Source of the DNA: an uncultured Pseudomonadota bacterium | Lineage (GTDB): Bacteria > Pseudomonadota > Gammaproteobacteria > Steroidobacterales > Steroidobacteraceae | Length of the DNA stretch: 64,000 bases | Direction of reading: 5' to 3' | Assembly: GCA_903884235.1 (NCBI GenBank) | Contig: CAISEB010000046.1 | Span: 43,282-107,281 of the forward strand | Shown: piece by piece, positions 57,811 through 64,000 of the stretch | Position numbering within the stretch: position 1 is the first letter of the stretch | How the letters are laid out: each line of letters begins with the position of its first letter | The notes under the pieces: generated by a model | What the model was told of the DNA's origin: nothing | Database searches by the model: none | What the model saw: the letters and a program-made list of their open reading frames with translations, nothing else | Program-made: the position numbers and the translations under genes

Positions 57811-58568
57811 GAGCGCAATCTCCAAGCCGAGTGTTGGTTTTGATTCCGACCCGCGAGCCAGTCCCTGCGGTCTGGACTTCCAGGGGTCGTCCCCGAATCC
57901 GAATTGTTTTGAATCTGTGCGAGCGGTGGCCTGCCGAAGTTGTCGTTTTTCGACCACTACCGCGTGCACCCTAAGAAACTTCCCTGTCGTTGTAAAGGCG
58001 AGATAGTTGTAACGATATGCTCAAAAGGGCTAACCCTCCAGTCCGTGTGAGTTGCGTTTTTGAAACGCCCGCGTGCGATCGCAGTGGCCACCTGCTCCGC
58101 GGGTCGGCCAGCGACGGGTCCTGCTGCAGCCGCGGCGCTCAGGACGCATGCGAATGCTCATCCGGCGACTGGCGCTCCAACGTCCCCGGTCACCGCCCCA
58201 TTCGCCGGGATCACGAGCGGGACTCGGTCGCAGGCGACGGTCGCACCCTCCCCGGCTGCCCCAGGGCGCCCCGGAACGCCGAGGTCGCCGGACGCGCAGC
58301 CGCCTCTCGGGTGCCCCGGGGATCCGCTCCTGCAGCGCAGCAGAGCCGCTCGAGGCGAACCGGCGCGTGCGCCCGGCAGGGCCATTCATTATTGTGGCGG
58401 CCGGGCCGGACCTCGGACGAGGCCCTCGAGTCGCGACGGGGACCATCCCGGCGTGTGATCCATCGACGAGCCCGGCGCGCCCCGCCGGAACCGAGATCCC
58501 GAGAGCACCCCCGACGCGAGCGACGCGGCGCGTACCCACTCGGCTGAAATGCGAAGGAATCGACAGCG
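57811..58568. other. Long divergent intergenic region between receptor and acylase genes
   Basis: 758 nt with no credible gene; the open frames are Arg/Ser/Pro-rich shadows on both strands. An A+T-rich block (about 57968-58032) is the likely promoter area and contains a direct repeat GTTGTAA at 57989-57995 and 58006-58012 (17-bp period). From 58040 to 58560 I see nothing. Confidence 0.45.
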
Positions 58569-60722
58569 ATGAAGGCCTTGATGCTCCTGCTGCTGTGCAC
58601 CGTGATCGCCCCTGTCGCACAGGCCACGCCCGGCGGTGACGCCAGCCGATGGCGGCGCCACGCCGAGCACGTCTCGATCGTGCGCGATACCTGGGGGATC
58701 GCGCACACCTACGGCAAGACGGACGCCGATGCCGTGTTCGGCATGATCTACGCCCAGGCCGAGGACGACTTTGGCCGCATCGAACGCAACTACCTCAATG
58801 GGCTCGGATGGCGCGCGATGGCGGATGGCGAGCAGGCGATCTATTCGGACCTGCGCCAGCGGCTGTTCGTGGATCCTAAGCGGCTGCAGCGGCAGTTCCA
58901 GACCAGCCCAGACTGGCTGCAGGAGCTGATGGTGGCGTGGGCCGATGGACTGAACTTCTATCTCGCACGCCATCCGGACGTGCATCCCCGAGTCATCCGG
59001 CATTTCGATCCGTGGATGGCGCTGTCGTTCTCGGAGGGCAGCATCGGCGGCGACATCGAGGGCATCGCGCTCGACAAGCTCGAGGTCTTCTACGGCCATC
59101 GTCCCGTCGCGCCGCAGGAGAAGGTCGCAGGCGTCAGCGGCTCCAATGGCTTCGCCCTCGCACCGAGTCTCAGCGCGTCGGGCCATGCCCTGCTCTGGAT
59201 CAACCCGCACACGTCCTTCTATTTCCGCTCGGAACTGCAGATGGTCAGCGAGCAGGGTCTGAACGCCTACGGCGCGGCCACCTGGGGGCAGTTCTTCATC
59301 TACCAGGGGTTCAACGATCGCAACGGCTGGATGCATCCGTCCTATGGTGCCGACACGGTCGATGAATACTCCGAGACGATCATCCAGCGGCCGGACGGGC
59401 TCTATTACCGCTATGGCAAGGGCCTGCGGAAGGTAACCGTCGAACACATCCGCGTTCCGTACCGGACGCCCGCCGGACCCGCCCATCGGGACTTCACGGT
59501 CTATCGCACCCACCACGGCCCGATCATCCGCGAGGACGAGGGCAAGTGGATCGCCATCCGGCTGCTGCAGGAACCGGTCCGGACGCTGCAGCAGTCCTTC
59601 CTGCGCACGCGGACCCGCGACTACGCGGCGTTCTACAAGGTGCAGGAACTGCGCGCCGACAGCTCGAACAACACGGTCTACGCCGACGCGGACGGCACCA
59701 TCGCGTACTTCCACGGCAACTTCGTCCCGAAGCGCAACGCCAAGTTCGACTTCACCCATCCGGTCGACGGCAGCAACCCCGAGACCGAGTGGCAGGGCAC
59801 CCATGACCTGCGGGACACGATCGTCCTGGTGAACCCGAGGAGCGGCTGGGTCGCGAACACCAACAACACCCCTTTCGCCGCGGCCGGCGAGGACAGCCCG
59901 CGGCCGCAGGATTTTCCCGCCTACATGTCGAGTACCCCCGAGAACATCCGCGGCATCCACGCGGAACGCCTGCTGCGGGAGGCGCACGGCGTCACGCTCG
60001 ACGGCCTGGTCGCGCTCGGCTACGACAGCGCGCTGCCGGCGTTCGATGTCCTGCTGCCGCCGCTGTTCAGTGCCTTCGATCGGTTGCCGGCCGACGATCC
60101 GCGCCGATCGAGCCTCCAGGATCCGATTGCCGCGCTGCGCACGTGGGATCGACGCACGGCCGTGGAGTCGGCGCCAACCTCGCTCGCGAGCTTCTGGGCG
60201 CAGGCGCTCATCGATGCCCGCGGACCCGCCGCGCAGGAATCCGACGAGCCGCTGTTCGAATTCCTGGTCAACGTGTCCGACGCCGAACGCCTCTCCGCAC
60301 TGCTGGACGCGGTCGCCATCCTGCAGCGCGATTTCGGCACCTGGTCGGTCCCCTGGGGCGAGGTCAACCGGTTCCAGCGCGTCTCCGACGATGCGGACCA
60401 ACCCTTCGACGACAGCCGCCCGAGCGTTCCGGTCGCGATGAACTCGGCGCGGTGGGGCGCACTGGCCTCCTTCGAATGGACGCGACCGCGCCACACGAGG
60501 CACCTCTATGGTTCCTTCGGCAACAGCTTTGTCGCGGCGGTGGAATTCGGACCCAAGGTGCGCGCCAAGGCCGTGTCGGCGGGTGGCGAGAGCGGCGATC
60601 CAGCCTCACCGCATTTTGGCGATCAGATCGCGACGTACAGCCAGGGTCAGCTGCGCGACGTGTGGTTCTACCGGGAAGACGTCCTCGCGCATGCCGAACG
60701 ACGCTACCACCCCGGCGATTGA
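58569..60722 (+). CDS. Exported penicillin-acylase-family Ntn hydrolase
   Basis: A 717-aa periplasmic amidase precursor. The signal peptide is residues 1-19. GVSGSNGFAL at 188-197 is the autocleavage site and gives Ser192 as the N-terminal nucleophile of the beta chain; downstream, the oxyanion/catalytic Asn region is NPRSGWVANTNNTPF. Family members cleave amide bonds in penicillins, acyl-homoserine lactones, or cyclic lipopeptides (aculeacin-type); the substrate is unknown. The 192-residue alpha part is typical. It diverges from a TonB-dependent receptor. Confidence 0.92.
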   Translation: MKALMLLLLCTVIAPVAQATPGGDASRWRRHAEHVSIVRDTWGIAHTYGKTDADAVFGMIYAQAEDDFGRIERNYLNGLGWRAMADGEQAIYSDLRQRLFVDPKRLQRQFQTSPDWLQELMVAWADGLNFYLARHPDVHPRVIRHFDPWMALSFSEGSIGGDIEGIALDKLEVFYGHRPVAPQEKVAGVSGSNGFALAPSLSASGHALLWINPHTSFYFRSELQMVSEQGLNAYGAATWGQFFIYQGFNDRNGWMHPSYGADTVDEYSETIIQRPDGLYYRYGKGLRKVTVEHIRVPYRTPAGPAHRDFTVYRTHHGPIIREDEGKWIAIRLLQEPVRTLQQSFLRTRTRDYAAFYKVQELRADSSNNTVYADADGTIAYFHGNFVPKRNAKFDFTHPVDGSNPETEWQGTHDLRDTIVLVNPRSGWVANTNNTPFAAAGEDSPRPQDFPAYMSSTPENIRGIHAERLLREAHGVTLDGLVALGYDSALPAFDVLLPPLFSAFDRLPADDPRRSSLQDPIAALRTWDRRTAVESAPTSLASFWAQALIDARGPAAQESDEPLFEFLVNVSDAERLSALLDAVAILQRDFGTWSVPWGEVNRFQRVSDDADQPFDDSRPSVPVAMNSARWGALASFEWTRPRHTRHLYGSFGNSFVAAVEFGPKVRAKAVSAGGESGDPASPHFGDQIATYSQGQLRDVWFYREDVLAHAERRYHPGD

Positions 60723-61037
60723 GAGGCCGACGGTGCGTCCGGTTCTGGGCAGCATTGGCGCTTCGGCGCATTGCCCACTCGGCTCCCGCCGGCGACCGCA
60801 GCATGCGCCGTGACGGCAGGCGATCCGGGCAGCGGCAGGCTTACCCGCCGGCAGAGGGCCGCAATCCTGGGCTGCCGATCACGAAGCAAGACCCTGATGG
60901 GCTGGTTTTTGAATCGCGCCGATTGAGTGGGTGCTGCCAGGCCACCGCACCCGTAATATCCCGGCGTGAAGAGACGAGTCACAACGCAGCCGCCGGGTCG
61001 GCTGCGCGTGGGTCATCGACCGCCCGTTGGGAATCAC
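60723..61037. other. Gene-free region
   Basis: 315 nt after the acylase gene. A weak hairpin (GGGCA...TGCCC with a TTCG loop inside, about 60746-60775) lies 25 nt past the stop, without a U run. Nothing else is recognisable. Confidence 0.4.
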
Positions 61038-61430
61038 ATGCCCCCGACCGCCCGCTTCCTCATCTTCATCCTGGTCTCGGTCCTTGTGTTCGTCTGGCTC
61101 GTTCGGTTCTCGCTGAGGCACCGCGAGGTCAAGCCGGACCGCGGCCGCCTCGCGATCGTCACCGCGCTCGTGGTGGTGGGCGGAATGGTCTTCGCGAAGT
61201 ACGGGAACAACGTGGGCTTCCCTTGGTGGATCTACTACACGATCCCGGCCCTGTTGACGTTGCTCCTGCCGCCGATCGCCTTTCGGATGAGTGCGCCGGA
61301 GACGACGAGGTACCTCGTGCTTGCGTTCCTCAGCTCCCCGGTGATCCACGTGTTCTTCTCGCTGACGCTCGGCTGGAAGGAATATTTGCCATTCATTCCG
61401 GTCCCTTCGATTCGCGAGCTGATGGGATGA
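61038..61430 (+). CDS. Small membrane protein, hypothetical
   Basis: A 130-aa protein with about four hydrophobic segments (6-22, 40-58, 71-88 and 100-115), beginning MPPTARFLIFILVSVLVFVW. ATG 61038 is used because the extension to 60966 is basic and uninformative. Not recognised. It is the last ordinary chromosomal gene before the toxin-antitoxin array. Confidence 0.6.
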   Translation: MPPTARFLIFILVSVLVFVWLVRFSLRHREVKPDRGRLAIVTALVVVGGMVFAKYGNNVGFPWWIYYTIPALLTLLLPPIAFRMSAPETTRYLVLAFLSSPVIHVFFSLTLGWKEYLPFIPVPSIRELMG

Positions 61431-61588
61431 CCCCCACCTGAAGAGGGCACCCCGTCGCCGTCATCGCGACGCGGAGGGGGTCGAGGAAACGGTCGCGGCC
61501 CCCGAGTGGCAGATTCATCGCGCAGGCCCGTGACGGGCTGCATCCGCTGCCGAACCCGGCGCGCAGCCGTCTGACCTGAGCGCGAAGC

Positions 61589-61641
61589 GTGGTCGTGTTG
61601 ACCACGGTAAGGATTTTCCATACTGTAAGGATAATCCTTAC
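61589..61641 (+). promoter_or_regulatory. Tandem operator palindromes of the first toxin-antitoxin operon
   Basis: GTGGTC-N5-GACCAC (61589-61605) is followed by GTAAGGATTTTCCATAC (61607-61623, imperfect) and GTAAGGATAATCCTTAC (61625-61641, perfect). The last two are 17-mers centred 18 bp apart, ending 13 nt before the antitoxin ATG. This is the expected layout for AbrB/MazE-type autoregulation. Confidence 0.75.
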
Positions 61642-61654
61642 ATTGGGGAGCCGC

Positions 61655-61873
61655 ATGATCAAGAGCAAGCTCACGAGCAAGGCGCAGACGACGATTCCAC
61701 AGCCCATTCGCGCAGCCCTGAAACTCGCCGAGGGCGACGAATTGGTCTATGAGATCCGCGGAGAGCAGGTGCTCCTGACGAAGGCCCGCCAGGTTGCCGA
61801 GGGCGACAACCCGTTCCAGACGTTCGGCGAATGGGACTCGGCTGCGGATCGGAAGGCTTATGGCAACCTTTAG
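61655..61873 (+). CDS. AbrB/MazE-like antitoxin
   Basis: A 72-aa DNA-binding antitoxin of the AbrB/SpoVT swapped-hairpin fold: KLTSKAQTTIPQPIRAAL and GDELVYEI form the barrel, and the C-terminal part (GEWDSAADRKAYGNL) would wrap the toxin. ATG 61655 has GGGGAG upstream; a GTG at 61589 is less likely because it would run through the operators. Its stop overlaps the toxin gene by 14 nt. Confidence 0.87.
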   Translation: MIKSKLTSKAQTTIPQPIRAALKLAEGDELVYEIRGEQVLLTKARQVAEGDNPFQTFGEWDSAADRKAYGNL

Positions 61874-62204
61874 CCAGGGTGACGTCGTCAAGGTTCCGTT
61901 CCCGTACACCGATCGCTCGAAACGGCAGTCGCGACCTGCCCTCGTCGTCTCGCTGCCCAGCCTGGACGCGGATCATGGGCTCGTTTGGGTCGTCATGATC
62001 ACGAGCGCCGAGAACCGCGGCTGGCCCGGCGATGTCGCGATCAATGATCTCGCCCGCGCCGGCCTTCCTGCACCGTCCGTGATTCGCCCGACGAAGGTCG
62101 CCACGATCGATGCGTCCGATGCCTCCAAGCTCGGCGCAGTTTCGGGAGCGACGCTGAAGCAGGCGCTCCGTCACATCGGGGAACGAATTGGGGCCGCGAT
62201 CTAG
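61860..62204 (+). CDS. MazF/PemK-type toxin endoribonuclease
   Basis: A 114-aa MazF/PemK fold protein, a type II toxin that cleaves RNA. The N-terminus GDVVKVPFPYTDRSKRQSRP has the catalytic Arg region, then ALVVS, WVVMITSAE and APSVIRPTKVATID. The start at ATG 61860 overlaps the antitoxin by 14 nt. The cognate antitoxin is AbrB-like, the usual MazE pairing. Confidence 0.88.
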   Translation: MATFSQGDVVKVPFPYTDRSKRQSRPALVVSLPSLDADHGLVWVVMITSAENRGWPGDVAINDLARAGLPAPSVIRPTKVATIDASDASKLGAVSGATLKQALRHIGERIGAAI

Positions 62205-62262
62205 GCCACGGCGCGATTGGAGGTCCGGGCGGCCATGCCGAAGGAGCCAGGGACCGCACAGC

Positions 62263-62348
62263 AAAAAGCCCTCATGGGCGGGCTTTCATCTCTCCCTAAG
62301 GGAGTTGGTAGCGGGGGGACGCTTACGCTCGTGATATTCACGGCCGCA
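62263..62348. repeat. Composite terminator/tRNA-end-like repeat, copy A
   Basis: 86 nt matching copy B (63096-63181) at about 70 of 86 positions with no gaps. It contains AAAGCCC...GGGCTTT (first hairpin), CTCCC-TAA-GGGAG (second hairpin), TTGGTAGCGGGGGG, and the conserved tail words TACGCTCG and ATATTCA. It lies between the first and second toxin-antitoxin operons. Confidence 0.8.
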
Positions 62349-62392
62349 CGGACCCGCGAGCGAATCGAGAAGCTTGATAAGGCGTCAGTGTC

Positions 62393-62414
62393 GGCATATG
62401 CTTAGACATATGCC
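62393..62414 (+). promoter_or_regulatory. Operator-like palindrome of the second toxin-antitoxin operon
   Basis: GGCATATG-CTTAGA-CATATGCC, a perfect 8-bp inverted repeat ending 21 nt before the GTG start of the antitoxin, in an A+T-rich patch. Confidence 0.65.
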
Positions 62415-62435
62415 AGCTGCGAGGAAGGCAAAACA

Positions 62436-62669
62436 GTGACTACTGCACGCCATATCAAGCTCTTTCGAAACGGCCGAAACCAAGCCATCCGAATTCCACG
62501 GGAGTTCGAGTTGCCGGGCACGGACGCCATTCTTCACCGCGAGGGCAACAGGTTGGTCATCGAAGCGGCCCCCCCGTCGTCGCTGCTCGCCGTCCTGCGA
62601 AACCTTGAGCCCATCAGTGAATCGCTGCCGGAGTTCGTCGATGCACCGCCCGAGGCCGTCGACCTCTAG
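62436..62669 (+). CDS. vapB: VapB-type antitoxin (AbrB-like)
   Basis: A 77-aa antitoxin beginning at GTG 62436, preceded by GAGGAAGG. The AbrB-like barrel sequence IKLFRNGRNQAIRIPREFEL is typical of VapB of this class; the C-terminal tail (SESLPEFVDAPPEAVDL) would inhibit the PIN toxin. The stop TAG shares its G with the toxin GTG. Confidence 0.9.
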   Translation: MTTARHIKLFRNGRNQAIRIPREFELPGTDAILHREGNRLVIEAAPPSSLLAVLRNLEPISESLPEFVDAPPEAVDL

Positions 62670-63070
62670 TGCGTTACCTGCTCGACACCAATATCGTCTC
62701 GCACCTGCTGCGCGATCCTCACGGGCAAATTGCCGACCGCATCAGGTCAGTTGGCGAAGAATCCATCTGCACGAGCATCGTCGTGACGGCCGAGCTCCGC
62801 TACGGTGTCGCGAAGAAGGCCTCGCCAAAGCTTGCCGCACAGCTGGAGGCGGTTCTGAGTGCGCTGGAGGCGCTACCGCTCGAGGCGCCCGCCGACGAAG
62901 CGTATGGGCGCGTTCGGACGCAACTCGAACGCGACGGAACGCCGATCGGCGGAAACGACCTGCTGATCGCGGCCCAGGCGCTGTCACTTGGGCACACGCT
63001 CGTCACTGACAACGAACGCGAGTTCCGCCGTGTCGAAGGCCTATCGATCGCGAACTGGCTGCGACCCTAG
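62669..63070 (+). CDS. vapC: VapC-type PIN-domain toxin
   Basis: A 133-aa PIN ribonuclease. Acidic active-site residues appear in LLDTNIVSHLLR (Asp6), TAELRYGV (Glu42), GGNDLLIAAQAL and VTDNEREF. Start GTG 62669 overlaps the vapB stop by 1 nt. Family toxins cut tRNA or rRNA; the target is unknown. Confidence 0.92.
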   Translation: MRYLLDTNIVSHLLRDPHGQIADRIRSVGEESICTSIVVTAELRYGVAKKASPKLAAQLEAVLSALEALPLEAPADEAYGRVRTQLERDGTPIGGNDLLIAAQALSLGHTLVTDNEREFRRVEGLSIANWLRP

Positions 63071-63095
63071 ACTAGAACGGTTCGGATCCAAAACG

Positions 63096-63181
63096 AAAAA
63101 GCCCGCGTGAGCGGGCTTTCGTAACTCCCTGAGGGAGTTGCCAGCGGGGGGTCGAATACGCTCGCTATATTCAGGGCTGCA
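63096..63181. repeat. Composite terminator/tRNA-end-like repeat, copy B
   Basis: AAAGCCCGC-GTGA-GCGGGCTTT (63098-63119) and AACTCCC-TGA-GGGAGTT (63123-63139), then GCCAGCGGGGGG and the tail words TACGCTCG and ATATTCA. The first 55 nt match copy C at 53 positions. Lies between the second and third toxin-antitoxin operons. Confidence 0.85.
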
Positions 63182-63244
63182 TGATCTAGGGGGTTCCCGA
63201 TCCCCCGCTCGGTCGTTGCGGCAGCGACGCTTGCCGAGTACTAT

Positions 63245-63263
63245 ATACACATCAAGTGTGTAT
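63245..63263 (+). promoter_or_regulatory. Operator-like palindrome of the third toxin-antitoxin operon
   Basis: ATACACA-TCAAG-TGTGTAT, a perfect 7-bp inverted repeat directly before AGGAG and the ATG at 63275. Confidence 0.65.
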
Positions 63264-63274
63264 CAGGAGCGGCG

Positions 63275-63502
63275 ATGAAATCCTCCCGCAAACCGACGGC
63301 CGAACGGACAAATATCGTCCTCGATGCTGGGCTCGTAGAGCGCGTAAAGCGAATCTCGCGTGCGAAGACAACTCGAGAAGCCGTCCACGTCGCGCTGGAT
63401 CATTACGTTCGTAGCCGCGACTATTCCCAAGTGCTTGCGCTGCATGGATCTGGCGGCGTCGCCGAGGGCTACGACCCGAAGGCAGTCAATTCCGTGCGTT
63501 GA
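63275..63502 (+). CDS. vapB: VapB-type antitoxin (ribbon-helix-helix-like)
   Basis: A 75-aa antitoxin. TNIVLDAGLVERVKRISRAK followed by TTREAVHVALDHYV fits the DUF2191-like VapB class with a ribbon-helix-helix-type N-terminus, different from the AbrB-like VapB of the preceding module. ATG 63275 follows AGGAG. The toxin starts 4 nt after the stop. Confidence 0.87.
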   Translation: MKSSRKPTAERTNIVLDAGLVERVKRISRAKTTREAVHVALDHYVRSRDYSQVLALHGSGGVAEGYDPKAVNSVR

Positions 63503-63506
63503 CGCG

Positions 63507-63911
63507 ATGCTTGTTGACTCATCCGTTTGGATTCCATTCCTGCGCGGAGACGACGCGCCGGGTGTGGCCTTGCTAGTCACTGCCCTAAAGCGTGGCGATG
63601 CTGTTTGGCTGGCCCCCCCAATCCTTCAAGAGGTTCTCCAGGGGGCTGATAACGCCGAAAGATTCGACCGATGGGACCGAGACCTCGGTGAACTACCGCT
63701 GCTGACCGAGCCGGATCCGCGAGCCACCGCCCGCAAAGCCGCCCTTCTATACGCTCGATGCCGCTGGGCGGGAATAACCCCCAGATCGGCCAATGACTGC
63801 CTAATTGCCGTCCATGCGTTGAGCCACAACGTTCCCCTGCTGCAAAACGACCGGGACTTCGTCGCGATCGCGAGGGTTGAACCAGCGCTGGTGCTCATTC
63901 CCACACCGTGA
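63507..63911 (+). CDS. vapC: VapC-type PIN-domain toxin
   Basis: A 134-aa PIN ribonuclease with MLVDSSVWIPFLRGDDAP (Asp4), PPILQEVLQG (Glu42), SANDCLIAVHAL and LQNDRDFVAI as the acidic and core blocks. ATG 63507 gives the canonical VDSSVW start. It is only distantly similar to the VapC at 62669, so the modules are not simple duplicates. Confidence 0.92.
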   Translation: MLVDSSVWIPFLRGDDAPGVALLVTALKRGDAVWLAPPILQEVLQGADNAERFDRWDRDLGELPLLTEPDPRATARKAALLYARCRWAGITPRSANDCLIAVHALSHNVPLLQNDRDFVAIARVEPALVLIPTP

Positions 63912-63945
63912 CTCGAAACGCCATGTCGAATGCGTCGCCGAAAGC

Positions 63946-64000
63946 AAAAAGCCCGCGTGAGCGGGCTTTCGTAACTCCCTGAGGGAGTTGGTAGCGGGGG
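63946..64000. repeat. Composite terminator/tRNA-end-like repeat, copy C (cut by window end)
   Basis: Identical to copy B over 53 of 55 nt: AAAGCCCGC-GTGA-GCGGGCTTT, AACTCCC-TGA-GGGAGTT, then GGTAGCGGGGG to the window end. On the minus strand this reads CCCCCGCTACCA, then the two hairpins, the second followed by TTTTTGC, i.e. like a tRNA acceptor end with CCA followed by a terminator. Confidence 0.8.

Noticed and set aside
58017..58547. 176-aa open frame in the receptor-acylase gap
   Set aside because: Low-complexity Arg/Ser/Pro-rich reading in all frames of this GC-rich stretch, no ribosome binding site and no recognisable domain.
62263..64000. Repeats as integron attC sites
   Set aside because: The module-plus-repeat layout suggested a cassette array, but neither strand shows the RYYYAAC/GTTRRRY core pair, the stems are simple terminator-like hairpins and no integrase is in view.

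Overview
This is a 64 kb stretch of a high-GC, Gram-negative bacterial chromosome, probably a gammaproteobacterium near Xanthomonadales/Lysobacterales or Nevskiales. Supporting signs are a TonB-dependent receptor and other outer-membrane-type proteins, many lipoprotein signals, the rimP-nusA-infB-rbfA-truB operon, UppP, FeoAB, and a three-gene 2-oxoglutarate:ferredoxin oxidoreductase cluster with a GltD-like flavoprotein. The lineage is inferred from gene content only. Because GC is so high, long arginine-rich open frames lie opposite most genes; these are treated as shadows.

Left part (1-21.5 kb). A large multicopper oxidase runs off the left edge on the minus strand. Its first cupredoxin region carries an insertion that reads like a phage structural-protein motif. 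Divergent from it is a plus-strand run of transport and envelope genes: cstA, a YbdD-type small protein, an MFS transporter and uppP. Then follows about 12.7 kb of co-directional minus-strand genes, read right to left: rimP, nusA, infB, rbfA, truB; a sugar-nucleotide set (ugd, manC, phosphomannomutase) that would supply UDP-glucuronate and GDP-mannose for an exopolysaccharide or LPS; and feoA, feoB and a small Cys-containing membrane protein for ferrous iron uptake. The rimP leader holds two tandem intrinsic terminators.

Middle part (22-55 kb). The 2-oxoglutarate:ferredoxin oxidoreductase operon (GltD/ferredoxin fusion, fused alpha-gamma subunit, beta subunit) is followed by mostly single-gene units: a TMEM175-like channel, a DEAD-box helicase with a His-rich linker, a sterol desaturase-family hydroxylase, a DUF1345 protein, a hybrid histidine kinase broken by an apparent one-base frameshift, a repetitive surface or outer-membrane protein, a serine hydrolase, an FG-GAP lipoprotein divergent from an Ig/beta-propeller lipoprotein, a SHOCT lipoprotein, several small genes, an RRM protein, an acyltransferase, a DUF349 coiled-coil protein, a DUF4382-like lipoprotein, and a vWA - ECF sigma - anti-sigma-like trio sharing unusual Pro-rich peptide motifs.

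Right part (55-64 kb). A TonB-dependent receptor and an exported penicillin-acylase-family Ntn hydrolase diverge from a 758 bp gap. The last 2.4 kb is an accessory array of three two-gene toxin-antitoxin modules (AbrB/MazF-like, VapBC, VapBC). Each has its own palindromic operator and each is followed by a copy of the same composite repeat, spaced 833 and 850 bp. Read on the minus strand the repeat looks like a tRNA 3' end plus terminator. This is the most unusual layout in the window.
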